Numbered from the stretch's first letter, positions 23,212 through 35,264 are shown. The stretch is 64,000 nt of DNA from Puccinia triticina (GCF_026914185.1 NC_070567.1:1762001-1826000); one strand, 5' to 3'. Numbers and translations are program-made. The notes: a model not told the origin generated them from the letters alone.

Positions 23212-24052
23212 AAGCGCAGCGGAAATTGGCTTGCTGCGCTGCACTTTTTTATAGTGATTTTCCGCTACCGCTTCAGCTTATTGAAAATGGAGGGAAAATT
23301 CCTTTTTTTTAGCGGACCACAAAAGCGCCTCAAAAGCGCAAAACCGCTGCGTGGTAGCGCAGCGCAGCGGCACTTCGCTAAAAAAGCGGGATTTGCAGCA
23401 GCAGATCCCGCTTTTATAATCTGGGTTCCCGCTTTTAGCACTTTATGAGTGCAGCATAGCTAATATTACTGCATGTTAGCGGCAATAGAGAGAATATTAA
23501 CTCAAAAAGAAACTAAAAAAGTGAACTATACCCCCTGAGTGGTTGTAAAATGAAGCTTGTATATTAATAAGGTTATCCGGATAGATGGTAAAAAAGGTCA
23601 TGGAAATATAATTTGGAAATTCAAACTGAGTTGGGTGGGTGACGTGGGTCCTGGGAAATCTGCAATTGGGATGAGACCAAGCAGTTGGTGACTGCCAGAG
23701 CAAAAAAATTGGCACATTCAGTCCCACAAGCGCAGCTTGTGCTGCGCTTGTGGGACTGATCCGGAGGCGGAGCAGGGAAAGCGGGGGCCAAGATTTCTCT
23801 TTTTGAGCTGAATAAAATGCACAGCACCAAAAGTGCGGAAGAAGTATCAGCTAAAAAGTGATGCAGCGCGCAAAAGTGCCCCAGTAGCGGTTGAAAGCGC
23901 ACACCGCTATTGCTGCGCTTTCCCGCAGCGAAAGCGCCGCTTTTTCAGCTGCACTTATGCTATGTCATCCAGGGAAATAGTGGTGTTTTGCTGCAGAAAG
24001 CGGTAGCGCAGGGCGGTGACGCTACCACTTCAGCTTGTTGGGCTGGGGGATT
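23212..24052. repeat. AGCGC/GCTGCGC-rich repeat region (left part)
   Basis: Dense words AGCGCAGC, AAAGCGG, GCTGCGCT and inverted counterparts, with repeated AAAAGCGGGA hairpins. Before the Gypsy insertion this joined directly to 53638-53720, which has the same composition. Similar patches occur at 59380-59610 and 60245-60610. Confidence 0.6.
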
Positions 24053-24561
24053 AGCGATGACAGCTCTGTTCATGAAGCTTAGGGCAAAAACCCGTCAAAA
24101 ATAAGGGTTTTTGGGCCCTAGCACTATAACTGTGCTGATTTAAACACTGTTAATGTAAATTACCAAGCTTGTTAAGTGGCAAATATGGCCACTACAAGGG
24201 TTTAACACTCTGTAACAGAGGAGGAATTAATTATGTAATTAATAATACTAGAGGCCAAGGCGGCTTCGCCGCTGAAGGGGGGAAGCTGCAATGCCAGGTG
24301 TCTACAATGAAAAAGAATCTCTCTAAGATAAGTTCTTACCCATCTTACAATGAACTGATCAGTAGGAACCAACAGTGAAACATCTGCACTGTGCTGATAT
24401 CAGAGGCATTTTCAGTGCCGCACAGTTGTCTACTGCTGATACTCCAGCCCAATCAGCGTCAGTGCAGCACTCTGACCGTTGCACTTACACTGAATCAGTG
24501 TTCTACCTCTGAATCTGACCGGGGATCAGTGTGAATGCAGTGCCAAAAGGTGCACTGATGC

Positions 24562-25270
24562 GGGTCAACCTTTATGCACACCAAAGAAATACCACATGCA
24601 CACCATTTTTGGTGTGTATTATGGTTCACTCCAAAAAGTGGTGTGCATTGGGGTGCAATCCAAAACTTAGTGCACACTCATCCTCTCCAAAACCAACCTG
24701 GCTTTGGAGTACATGGGTGTGCATTCCAAAAACCATAGTGTGAACACTCATGCACTACCTGATTGGGTAGTGCATTTCTCTGTCTTTAAACAATCAATTA
24801 GTCAACAAACATCCACACTGGGCAGAAAAAATGGTAGTTTTGGGGTGGGCAATCTTGTTGGAGTGCAAACACATGGAATCCAAATTCAGGTTGTTTATGG
24901 AGTGCATGAGTGTGTACTCCAATTTTTTGGAGTGCATAGGTGCACACTCCAATTTTCTTAGGAGTGCATGGGTGTGCACTCCAATTTTTGTGCATGAGTG
25001 TGCACTCCAACTTTTGGGTGCATGAGTGTGCACTCCAAGTCTCCAATGTTGTGGAGTACATCGGTGTGCACTCCAATGTTGTGGAGTACATGGGTGTGCA
25101 CTCCAAATTTTGTGTGCATGAGTGTGCACTTCAATTTTGTGGAGTACATGGGTGTGCACTCCAAATTTTGGAGCGCACACTAATGCACACCACTTTTTTG
25201 GAGTGCACACTAATTCACACCAAAAATGGTATACCTATGGTCTTTCTTTGGTATGCATAAAGGCTGACCC
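24562..25270. mobile_element. Short MULE-like relative with GGAGTGCA units
   Basis: Ends GGGTCAACCTTTATGCACAC and complement of TATGCATAAAGGCTGACCC, clearly related to the TIRs at 15669 and 43527. The interior is a run of imperfect palindromes GGAGTGCATGRGTGTGCACT with short T-rich spacers and lacks the GATGACCGG centre. No target duplication is evident. Confidence 0.7.
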
Positions 25271-25696
25271 AGACAAGATATATAATTTCACACATTTGAT
25301 GGCCTTTTCCATGGCATTACATTTCATTGTATTTCAGTCTAATTTTCCCCAACATTTCCAATAAGAATTGAATTAATGAGAAAGAAACAGGAGCCCAACC
25401 AGCCAACAGGTACAACCAACAAAATTTGATGTCAACCAGAAATCACAAAGAATAAGATTTCCCTACTTTCACCACTCAACTGAATATATGGCAATCATCA
25501 ATATATATATAACCCTGAAAATGGATTTTGCTGACTTTCATTACTACCGGGTGATCAAATGTACTCCTGCAACTCACACTTGATACCAGCTGGGGATATC
25601 ATTGCCTAGTCAGGGTCTGACAGCCACAAATTCCATCCAAATTAGCACATGACATCATATAAGATCCTTCATTGCTCAGGCTAATTAAGATGAACA

Positions 25697-27258
25697 CTAA
25701 GGGCCCAGTCTGGCGGCCAATTTACGGAAATGATAGGATGGAGGGGACAGATTGGAGGACGGAGAGAGCGGGGATTGGGAACGTCTCAGAAGGTGGGCAA
25801 AAAATTCAAGGAGGGTGGGAGAGATGGTCAAAGAGAGGGGTGGGCACAGAACACCAAAGAGGGTGAGCAAGATAGCCCGGTCGCGTTCCATGAGCACTGA
25901 GAAGCTTATTCTAGATTATATTGATCCCCCCGGCGTGCTCGCTGGCCAGCCTGCGCGAGAGCTTGCAAGAGGGATGTTGGGAGAGAAGGCGGTGCCCCTG
26001 GCCAATAGCAGCACTCGTCGAGGAACACACTTCGCCGGGAGCTGGTCGATGGCGCCAAAATGATCATTGGTGTCGTCGGGTGTGGGCCCAAGGAGATTGA
26101 GATCACTGTCTTGAGCAGCATTTGGTCGTGAAGCCCGCCGCGGCAGGCTTCGGCTGCGTTGGCCTGGGGGCTGGCGGTTTCGGGCAGTGGAAAATCAAGT
26201 AGAAGACCCTGTTGGGGCTGATGCCCGCCTGGGCATGCTCCGCGTGCGTTCTCGAGCATTCTCGACTGCGTGGTCGAGTTCCGAGCTTGTTCCTGCTTCG
26301 GCTGCTGTTTGGGAAGTATTGCTACTCGTGGTCAACAAGACTGCTAAGCGGGACCAGTACTCAGTGGGGGTGATGAGGCTGAGATGGTCGAAGAAGGGGA
26401 GCAGGAAGCTCTGGGAGAACAGAAACACAGCAATGTTGATTGAGATGAGATCACACGTCCGCCGGTGGCCTTGGAGATTGTTCGCTGCGAGGTGCTTTGG
26501 GATCAAGAGCCCGTACTGTGTCAATCTCACCTCCATAAGGAACCCGCCAAGTTGGAAGAAGCAGTTGTTTTGAGTAGTTGACCCAAAGGAAGAAAGCGAG
26601 CCAAACTTTGAGCGTCTTGGAACCTTGAAAGTGGAGAAGCTGGACGAGTGCAATGTGTTGTGTTGGGTTGGAAGAGCCAAAGTCAACGTACAGCTGCCAT
26701 TTGTCATTTGAGGAGCTTGGCCGACATCCAATTGGCCGTTTAGGAGCTGAAGAACACGGGGACTGCTCAGAGCAGGGATGACGCTGACTGATGCTTGTGG
26801 GAGGATCTTTGGTGGTCTTTTGTGTGAGTGATCAATTACAATCAGCGCGAGAGAGCTGCGGCAAAATTGGTGGACAGCAACAGGATGATGATGGAAGGAT
26901 GGGCAACGGGCAACAGCTCACTTTGGCTGTTGGCGGTCTAGTTGGCGTGATTGGTATCTTGACTGTACGAGGCCATTGTGTATCGAAGGTTGCAAACAAC
27001 AAGGCTTGTTTGAGCAGCTGCTTCAACGCGTATGTACACCCGACGGGTCCAGCTAAGCTGAAGGTCAAAGATCCTTGCAACGACGTCTTCAGCCTGCCCC
27101 ACAGCCGATGATGATAGGTCCAGCGATACGGCTGCCACAGTAATGAAGGTGATAGGGCCCTGTCCAGCGGAGGGTTTAAATTGGGTGGGACTGGGTGGCG
27201 TGGCGTTGACAAGGATACGGTGGTCGTGGCGCCGGATGCGCCTCGAGTCGAGAGTCAT
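25697..27258 (-). other. Possible captured gene fragments in Helitron A
   Basis: GC content rises and several minus frames look protein-like: an ATG at 27258 opens MTLDSRRIRRHDHRILVN... (106 residues), and 26731-26195 contains a hydrophobic stretch INIAVFLFSQSFLLPFFDHL. No family is recognised and no splice model was established. A GGGCCCAGTCTGG end at 25700 resembles a Harbinger TIR but has no partner. Confidence 0.3.
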
Positions 27259-28649
27259 GACTTTCCCCCTATGGATGAGCTGAGTTTGGGTATTTAAGGA
27301 GGAGGGGAGGGTGTCAATTTTTCCCCTCAGGGGTTCTGGTTTCGTCCCACCCCCTCCCTGGAGGCCCCCTACATCGCTTGATTAGGCCCCTCCTTGACAG
27401 CTCTTTCAAAGAGTCTTCCACAACCGGCCCTTTTTTGCTTGTTGCTTTGGCACAGTTGGAGGGTCATCCATAGGGCCTTGTAGGTCTTTGGGGATATTTT
27501 CAACGGCTGCCTGTATTGTAGAAATTGGTGCTCTTCTGTTGTGTTCTTTTTAAATTAGAAATACGCCAAAACTTAGATCTAGGTTTCCACGTTTGTGTGG
27601 ATTTAAGAAACTTGGATGTAATTATTAATTACAGGGAATTAATTTGGCGTAAAAGTAGGTGGTAAGCGCTTAAACTGATTGGCTGCTTGACAGAGGCGGT
27701 GGTCTTACGGCAACTACTTATAAGGATAAAGCTTTAAATATGCTAATAAGGGATTTTTGATGATTTAAAGGGTTTAATCCAGCGATTTTACGTGCTGGGT
27801 ATGGTTTATAAGGAAAAGGGGCTACAATAGTAGCAGGGGAGAATATTCACGGCAAACTTACGGTTTATGGGCAGTGAATGGTCTGGGGGATCTTTTCCTG
27901 AGGGCCAAATAGGCCTCTATTTATAGAGGGGACTTCAGTGGGCGTAAACACTGAGTCCTTTTTTCCCTATGGGAGTATCCAGGGGTGTAGCCGTGAAAAG
28001 GGCTTGGCAATGGGTAATTTAATTGTATTGTAATAGACTAATTTCCCTGAATCTGTCACATGACATATTTATAACCAATTGTCATGTGAAAGAGCTTCAG
28101 TAGAAATCTACATAATACTTTCACGGGGTATTTTTACACGAGTAATATTACTCACTAGAGGCCAAGGCGGCTGCGCCGCTGCAGGGCTCAAAAACCTGTG
28201 TCAACTTCCTAAGGGCCGACCCACCACTTCTTCTTTGGCATAGTAATTCCCTTACAGGCACCTCCAAATTAGGCTTAAGATTATCTCATAAAGATTCATA
28301 AATTCTGATTGGTGGACTTCTGGTTGGCAAAAATTCTTAATCTAGAAGGAATAGCAAAATCTTACTGGTTTGTTAAAATTGATCAAGATCAAATTTTCAC
28401 CAGCAAACAAGTTAGTGCCTTCCTCTCAATCAATCAATTTGACAGCGGTAAGTCTGGCAAGTACTGATTTCAGTACTAAAGAAATAGGCAAAAATGTGAA
28501 TAGCTTTCCAAAATTAGAGACCAAGGCAGCTTTGCCACTGCAAAAACAGGTCCTCTTCACCCCTCTGCCACCCCCACCCACACCCCCCAGTCAGCTGTTG
28601 ATTGTGTAATTCAATTGCAACTCAATTCTACAACCAATGTTCCACCTCC

Positions 28650-28697
28650 CCAACCCCCCCCCCCCCCCCCCAACCCCCCCCCTCCCCAACCCCCCCC
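28650..28697. repeat. Poly-C rich tract
   Basis: Runs of 7 to 16 C separated by AA or TCC; low complexity. Confidence 0.9.
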
Positions 28698-29099
28698 CTT
28701 CTCCTCAAAAGAACCATTAGATAAAGCAACCTCACATACTTCAGATCCATGAAAATGACTCAACATCAGGTCCCTCTTTCAAGTTTTGGCACAGTTCAAA
28801 ACCCAATTCTTTCTACTTGTAGCATTGAAACTCTGTGATAGTTAACAATTAATAATTACATATGTGGAACATGATTTCTGATGCCTTTCAAATATGCTCA
28901 AATACTTGCATGAGATACAATTTTGTGATTTTGACCTATACACTTTGTTGGATGTTCAGGCTTAGGTGCTAGCTGTCTTTATAACTGTTGACCTTATTGT
29001 CCAAACTGCGGTTATCTAATTCATTTGTTGTCCTGAATTCAGCTATCTGATTATTGGTTTTTATGAGAATTAGCCCTCACTAAAATTTAAAGGAGTGAA
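28698..29099. other. No gene seen (inside Helitron C)
   Basis: AT-rich, short frames only. Confidence 0.3.
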
Positions 29100-29650
29100 G
29101 ACGACGAGGGCTGTCTCGTGGTCGGAAATGTGGGGTCGGTTGATGATGAAGCCGCAAGAGACGGCAAGATCGGCGGTGTTGAGGCTGTTGTAGTCAACAT
29201 GAGCGAGTGCCAAATTATGAAGGAGAGCGCACGCCAATGGGGAGGAGGAAGCATTGGGACTCAGTTGCCCGACTCGTCGCCTGGACTAACAGTAGCTTCA
29301 GAAACTCATACGCATCTTGGGCAATGTGGGTGTGCCGTAATCCTTTGATCATCAAGCTGGCCAGTGGAAAGCCAAATTAGATTGACCCATGGGCCACGTA
29401 CCCGGCCGCTCTGTTATCAAAACACAAGCCATAGCCTCCCTAGATCTGACCCATCATCTTGACCATGCCTTTGTCCGGCGAACAAAGCAAGAACTGAGAG
29501 TCTCTGTTTTCTGAGTATCTCAAACTGGCAGAAGTGGTGGAATGTTGAGTCGGTGAGCTTGAATGCAGGACGGGCATGAAGGGCTTGAATTGCGACATTT
29601 GGGTTGAATACTGATGCCGTCTCACGAGCTACCGGAGTGTACATTTTCTA
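29100..29650 (-). other. Possible captured exon fragments in Helitron C
   Basis: Minus frames with protein-like content: 29644 downwards reads YTPVARETASVFNPNVAIQA and further left a segment LLHNLALAHVDYNSLNTADL. Family not recognised. A further fragment on the other side of the solo LTR (34437-33885) could belong to the same captured locus. Confidence 0.3.
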
Positions 29651-31139
29651 GACAGATTTAGCTCCTTGATGCCTGGGGCCAGGGGTTTCTCTGACAAAAT
29701 TGTAAGGTTCAAGGACTGTTGACTTGCGTGATGAACATTACAAGGGGACTGACAATGGTGATGTGACCGAAGCCAGTGCAGGTGACTAATGTCAGCCTAT
29801 GTGATGCCAAGGATATTATCCTTCTAGCTACACGTGGTGCAAAGCAAAAGATTAGAGTTATAAAACTCTAAGACAAGGTTATAAGGGTTAATTCCAACGT
29901 AATTGTTGGGAATTATGGCGTAAGAATAAGGCAATTTGGGCCAATTTGGGCCAATTTGACGTAATAAAATGAATATAATTAATTTTAAAGAGGGGCCTGA
30001 TAAATCAGGGGTGTTTAATCCCTCTAGAATGAAGAACTGGGGCCTGTAAACAGGGGTGTTTCAAATCCCAGAAAGAAATAGCGGAGAATCTCAAGAGAAG
30101 GGGCTTAAACTTACTAGTATAAGACCCTAGGGGCACTTGAGGTTCTTCAGGCGTGAATTTGGGCAGTTGGAGGCGCTCAGAAGTGGTAATCTTGAGGGCA
30201 GGGTGGTTACTGGACAGCTTCAGGGCGGAAATTGGGGCTAAAAATCACAAAAGTAGGTATTTTACCTGGCAAATCACAGGCTAATGAGGCTGTTGAAGGC
30301 GGGTAAAATTCTAATAGGTAATGTAAAGCTGGGGAATCTCCTTTTGGGCGGAGAAAGGGCCCTTTTTATAGCCTAGGCAGGCCTCCAGGGGCGCCCAGGG
30401 GACATGGGGACACTTGTGGGCGCATTCTGAGGCAATTTGGTTGCGCTAGAAGGCGCTGTGGGTCGTGGAACCTTGGGGCTTGGATACAAGGGTTGCCAAG
30501 GACCATTTACAGAGGTTCTGCGTGATCTTACACATGCCTTACACGTCATGGGGGCTGGTTTGGGGGTTCTGTGACGCTCATTTCCGTGGAAATGTGTCAC
30601 AGAAGGTACTAGAACTGGCTTCTGTGCACTTGTACACGTGCAAGCAGTGCTTCATACATGTTCTGGAGGCGCTTATTAAGTGCTCCAGTTCATTTGATCC
30701 CTTCTACACATTTACTACAGTTGTAATTTACCCGTAGTGAGGCTTGGGAGAAGCTGGGGCGTTTTCTAGTGTCTCCTGTGCACGCTGCAAGAGCTCTTTT
30801 CCATCTAGAATGTTTTATATTGAATGAAGTGGTAATTACATCTTGTTTGGTGATTAATTACATGTGTACAAGCCCTATAACACATGTAATATTTGTTATT
30901 GGGGCGTATTCTGGCTCATTCTTACTTATTGGTAGACTGAGCGCTTTGGTTGCGGGCTACTTTATGCATTATGCATATACTAGAGTTCAGAGGCGGCTTC
31001 GCCGCCTACATATTCACCTTACCCCAGCCTCTTTTTCCCTGCCTCTAAATTATCCTATCTCAGTTCACACAATTCAATTTTTTTTACAAAAATACAGATT
31101 TTTTGAGAACATTTATAACTCCTTCATAATGATACTCTG

Positions 31140-32851
31140 ATACTTGTGCTACTAAAAAATTCCCTACACCACGTACACATGATAAGCCAACATACAATTG
31201 GCCATGGTAGCACAATCTTTCTGCCCAGTGGCTCAGCATTCTGCCCTATAGCTCCTCCAGGCCAGAATACATTTGAGCTTTGATTACCGCCTGATTTTGT
31301 TTGAACCATTTCAGCCTTGAGCTCTCGATGTACGCATACATATGAACTATCAACTCTTGAAAAAGAGTCTTGCTGCAGAGGATTGCGGAGAATACACCTG
31401 GTCTTGAAAATAAAAGGTACACCATCCACTTGAGTTGACTGACCCTTTGCGGTTGACCTAAACCTTTTGTGAGTAAGCAACACAATCCCGTTATTCTAAT
31501 GATATGTACTAACCATTTGAAAACATACTACATAAGTGGTTTCCCACTTTTAGGGGAAAATATTGGATACCACAGTAGAAATTAGGCTGAATGCAGGTCC
31601 AAGATATACTGCAACCTGCCCCCAAATTGATGTAGCACAATTCGACGCGGCACTTTTGAGAATCCTTCTCCTTCAATTACAAGCCCAACTTCCACAAATG
31701 TTGGTGCATTATACCTCCTTAGATCATGATTTCTATCCTGAACAGTCTTCAGAACCATTGAGATTTTTTTTCCACTCTTGACAATATCACCAGCCATCCT
31801 GTACAATTTTGGGTAAGGGTTGTGAGCATAAATGAAAGATTGCAGTTTTAAGATGGTTTTGGCATCCACATGATCCCTTGTGGCTTGATTAGCACAGACT
31901 CCCAAAGCACATTCTCAACAATGCTCCGCTTCCTCCAGACCTTTGTCTCCCAAAACAAAAGTATGAGCAATTTGCAGGTTGATTTTTTGAAGGTTGAATG
32001 GGGCCGGGCCAATCTGATGGCTGAGACCTCCCTGGATTTCAGCGCTTGGTCGGCAACAAACTTCCAGCACAGGTTGGCGGCTTTCTCGGACGGGAAGAGG
32101 ATGCAGCGTTCCTGGGCTGACGGGGCATGGGCAGCGCGACAGATCTCAGCGAGCTGTGCAGACACCAAGGCGATGTCAGTGCTTGTCCGAGCGGAGGGAG
32201 GAGAGAAGAGCGAGACAGGCGAGCCTTCTGGATGTCCTGGTGGATGAAGAAGCGGGGATAGCCCGTGGTGAGCCTGGCATGGACTCGGTCGAGCCCCAGC
32301 TCGTAGTCGACGTTGTCCTTCCAGGTGGGCAGGGAGACAGAGACGGCGTGTGGGGTGCAGATGGGCACCGATGAGCCCAGTTCGGCGGCGTGTCCGTTGG
32401 TCGGCGCTGGCATGGTGCGGTTCGTGGGCTGGCCGTCTCCCGCGCGCCGGCCGGGCTTATCCGCTGGCGGTCTTCCCAGTTGGGTGCCCCTGCAGCCAAA
32501 CTACGTACTCGCCAGCGTTCCAGCGCATGTATGCAGCGCAGAGTGCCTTCCAAAGCCCGACATCAATCCAAACTCAATCAGAAACCCTGCATGCGCACCC
32601 ACCCATGCTCCCTGGAAATCTACAGAAATCTCCCCCTTCTCCTGCCATTTGATCAGCAATTTCTTCAGGAACGGCGGATAGGATGAAGCTAACTTGAATG
32701 GGCAGGGGAGCTTGACTTTCCCCTTTTCACAACACATGGAGATTTTTTTCTTATAGCTTTTGCGTGTGCGACTAAAAATGAGGGCTTGCGCATTCAAACC
32801 AAATGCACTGAGCCGCAAGTGGAAATAGCACCTTAGCGCAAACGATGACAC
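31140..32851 (-). pseudogene. Helitron Rep/helicase remnants
   Basis: Three pieces in N to C order on minus. About 32740-32640: CCEKGKVKLP...PPFLKKLLI, the N-terminal cysteine-rich Helitron-like segment. 31905-31582: LQSFIYAHNPYPKLYRMAGD and DLRRYNAPTFVEVGLVI, the conserved block before the Rep catalytic core. About 31210-31150: HGQLYVGLSCVRGVGNF, the C-terminal motif of the PIF1-type helicase. The Rep catalytic HUH region and most of the helicase are deleted. The gap between the first and second pieces is filled by captured DNA. Confidence 0.8.
31990..32413 (-). pseudogene. Captured cystathionine gamma-synthase 5' fragment
   Basis: From an ATG at 32413 the minus frame reads MPAPTNGHAAELGSSVPICT then PHAVSVSLPTWKDNVDYELG and TGYPRFFIHQDIQ, which matches the N-terminus of fungal cystathionine gamma-synthase (PLP enzyme of methionine/transsulfuration metabolism). 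The match resumes at about 32154 with LAEICRAAHAPSAQERCILF and LFPSEKAANLCW after roughly 75 bases that behave as an intron ending CTGCACAG. The PLP lysine region and all downstream exons are absent. The retained intron argues for capture as DNA by Helitron E. Confidence 0.7.
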
Positions 32852-33884
32852 TGATGTAAGCAGGCCGCAAACAGCAGGATATCAAGGATTTGCCGAGAGC
32901 GGTTAAACAAAGGAGGTATGAATATAGTAGATACCGAGAGCGGTCACGGAGGTAAGAGGCTGTGAGCGGCGAACAAAGAGAAGGAGAGGGTAGGAGTCAT
33001 TACCTTTAGGGGAAGATAGAAGCGGAGGCTGCAAACCGTGCCAGCTTAGATTGCAAGAAGCTGTCTGATGACCATTTGAAAAAGGAGATTAGAAAAAAGG
33101 CAAGACCAAGAAATTGAAAAGTCCCAATGTCTGATACCGCGTATAGGATTCAGTAGGAACAGATCAAAAGCACCCGGTGCATGTGAAAAGCTAAACCCGT
33201 TGGATGAAAAGGATGTAGCTGAGAACAGATAGCAGGTTTGCATTCAACAAGATTTGCCGGAAGGGTATAAGAAGGAGGATGTTTGGAGTGTGAATGTTTC
33301 CCCCATTGCAGATCCAGTGGGGGCCAAAGGCTGCCCACGCGGTGGTCTTGCGTTCATTTTTTTTTTTTTTGCAGGAGTTTGACCTTTAAGGTTGAAAGAG
33401 GAATGTACACTATGGGCGCGGGCTTGAGCTCTAGGCAACAGAACACGCGGGCTTGGGTGCGCCACGCAACAAATAAAGCTATCTTTTGAACTGTACACAA
33501 CACCTCAGTTACGTCACTGGAAATGGTTGTAAATATATGTACTTATATATATATATGCATACAAGTGCATCCACACAGGGTGTGATGCACTTGCGTAAAC
33601 TTTGTAGTTAGTTTACACAAGGAAGGGGTAATAAGTAAGGGTACTTGTAAGTGAGGCACCCTAGGTTAATTTACCCGTAGGATAAGAATCTTCTCTAATA
33701 TTTCACATATTAATTACATAAAGCTGAGTAATTAATTATTTATATATGTATTTAATGTTTTTGCGTAGTTTTACATATGTAAGAGTAATAATGTCTCTTT
33801 CATATGTAACACTACTTTTTATGGTTTTGTTTGTATTATTTCTATGTCACGGTGGCTCTGCCATAGTAGCCAGCTGACAACTAA

Positions 33885-34440
33885 AGCCAAGTAGTGTGAC
33901 CGAAGCCAAGTAATTCACATCCAAACCAAGACAGAGCTATTCCGGTCCAATGGATGCTTTGGGGGAACCTTGGTGCAGTCGTTGGAGCTGGTGGGGCACG
34001 ACAAGGGCGAGGGAGCGAAGAAAGTGGGTGGGGACATTGGGGTAGGCTGGGGAAGGTGTTGATCAAGGAGGAGTGTTCTTTGAAGCAGGTGGCAGTTTGG
34101 AGAGGAAGAAAAAATGGTTTGTGGGCATGTAGGCTGCCATCCAGGCAATGAACGTCTCTTTGCCGCTCGGAGTGTCCTGCTTCATCAGGTTTGTCTGGGC
34201 ACCGGCGGGGTGTGGCGTGTGGTCGGCACCAATAAAAACATTGAGGGAATTGACGAGCTTGCTTTGCCCCGCACTGGGGCCCCCGGTCAAGCTGGTGCCC
34301 AGAAGCCTGTCTGCCCTATAATTTATATTGCGGACAGCACAATGCAAGCAATGGGCTAACCTGTCCAACTGGGCTGGCTCAAATGGGTTGGACCCAATAA
34401 TGCCACGGTGAGAACAATGCAACCGAGAATGCCGCATCTG
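33885..34440 (-). other. Possible captured exon in Helitron C
   Basis: A minus frame of 124 codons with segments LLGTSLTGGPSAGQSKLVNS and FIGADHTPHPAGAQTNLMKQ looks protein-like, unlike the repeats around it. No family recognised; ends at the solo LTR. Confidence 0.3.
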
Positions 34441-35228
34441 CCAACATGTGTTGAGCGCTGGCTAGGTGATGACAACATGTGTTGAGCGCTGGCTAGGTGA
34501 TGAAGGAAATGCTTGGAATGGTGGCTGGGCAGCGGGCGGTGGCGGAAAAGAAAGGAGTCTTGTCATATCAACAGGCCATGCCTGTGGCAACAATGAGCAA
34601 GGCAATACCAGAGAAAAAACCTGTGGTGCAGGTTGAATAGAGGGTATTTAAGTGAGGTGGGTTGGGGTTGTTGTGCCCCCAGGGGATCCGGTTTCGTCCG
34701 CACCCTCTCTGGAAGCCCCCTAATTGCTTGATTAGGCCCCTCCTTGCCATCTCTTTCATAGAGACTTTCACAACCGGCCCTTTTTTGCTAGTTGCTTTTG
34801 CACAGCTGGAGGGTCATCCACAGGGCCTTTGGGTCTTTGGGGATATTTTCAACAGCTGTGTATATTTTCCAAATTGTGTGCTCTTCTTTTGTGGTCTTTG
34901 TTAATTAAAAATATGCCAAAACTTAGATCTAGGTTTCCATGTTTGTGTGGATTTAAGTAACTTGGATTAATTTACAACAGTTTAATTTTATGTACATTGT
35001 TTGTTTTACTAAATTTATGTATGTAATACTATTTTTGGGCACTTTCTGGGGCCAATTCTTATTTATACAATTAGTACATGAAGGAATAGGAATAAGGGGG
35101 TACTTTAAGTGGGTGACCCCCTTAATTTATGATGAGGAATCTGATTCTGCAATAATAATTCACTAATTATTATTATTTACTAAGTTATTGCAGTCTTTTC
35201 GATACTTGATGTATCTCTAAGGCTGACA

Positions 35229-35245
35229 CTTGCCCCCTCTAAAAA
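35229..35245 (-). other. Polypurine tract of the Gypsy element
   Basis: Minus strand AGAGGGGGCAAG lies immediately 5' of the 3' LTR start TGTCAGCC, the position where plus-strand DNA synthesis primes in LTR retrotransposons. Confidence 0.85.
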
Positions 35246-35264
35246 GGTTAAATTCTGAAATAAT

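Larger units (their letters stand above)
24248..27616 (-). mobile_element. Helitron A, 3.4 kb
   Basis: On the minus strand it starts TCCAAGTTTCTTAAATCCAC (complement of 27597-27616) and ends with a hairpin GCGGC-GAA-GCCGC, eleven bases, then CTAG (24248-24251). The host bases are A on one side and T on the other, the Helitron rule. The insertion is confirmed because the flanking LTR pieces are contiguous in LTR sequence without any duplication. No Rep or helicase is visible, so it is non-autonomous. It contains a MULE-like element (24562-25270) and GC-richer sequence that may be captured host DNA. Confidence 0.9.
30980..33585 (-). mobile_element. Helitron E with RepHel remnants (5' end tentative)
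   Basis: The 3' end is clear on minus: hairpin GGCGGC-GAA-GCCGCC, then TCTGAACTCTAG (30980-30983), followed by T. The insertion is inside the solo LTR. The 5' end is not the TCCAAG type of Helitrons A-D; a TC start at 33585 is possible but unproven. Inside are pieces of the Helitron protein in the correct order and strand, and a captured gene fragment. Confidence 0.75.
29790..33879. repeat. Solo LTR of another retrotransposon, split by Helitron E
   Basis: Starts TGTCAGCCTATG and ends CAGCTGACA with the exact 5-bp duplication ACTAA on both sides (29785-29789, 33880-33884). Outside Helitron E it is about 1.5 kb. The TGTCAGCC start and internal TATAGCCTAGG-type box resemble the main Gypsy LTR, suggesting a related family. 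No internal retroelement genes, hence a solo LTR. Confidence 0.75.
28155..34966 (-). mobile_element. Helitron C, 6.8 kb with nested insertions
   Basis: Minus-strand 5' end TCCAAGTTACTTAAATCC (ending at 34966) and 3' end hairpin GCGGC-GCA-GCCGC then CTTGGCCTCTAG (28155). The LTR sequence on both sides continues without gap in the other LTR (GTAATATTACTCA joined to TTAATGTACAAC at 53372). It contains a solo LTR (29790-33879), which itself contains Helitron E. A decayed second 3' terminus (GCAGCTTTGCCACTG next to TTAG) is seen at about 28514-28535. Confidence 0.9.
24058..35228 (-). repeat. 3' LTR of the Gypsy element (three pieces)
   Basis: Pieces 24058-24247, 27617-28154 and 34967-35228, total 990 bp, separated by two Helitrons. 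The LTR reads TGTCAGCC...CTGTCA on the minus strand. Each junction is verified by the colinear 5' LTR copy. Confidence 0.95.

Noticed and set aside
24058..24247. 190-bp repeat shared with 47896-48085 as a MITE
   Set aside because: It is the end piece of the same LTR, not an independent element.
24794..25260. Cys/His-rich open frames on both strands
   Set aside because: Produced by repeats of GGAGTGCATG...GTGTGCACTCC; the CTP/HSC motifs are translation of the unit and not zinc fingers.
25700..25740. Complete Harbinger-like element starting GGGCCCAGTCTGG
   Set aside because: No opposite terminus was found within Helitron A.
27617..28154. The 538-bp direct repeat (with 52832-53370) as a separate LTR or element
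   Set aside because: It is the middle piece of the 990-bp Gypsy LTR, bounded by Helitron insertions on both sides in one copy.
32313..32686. GC-rich plus-strand ORFs near 32.3-32.7 kb
   Set aside because: They are antisense to the captured cystathionine gamma-synthase exon.
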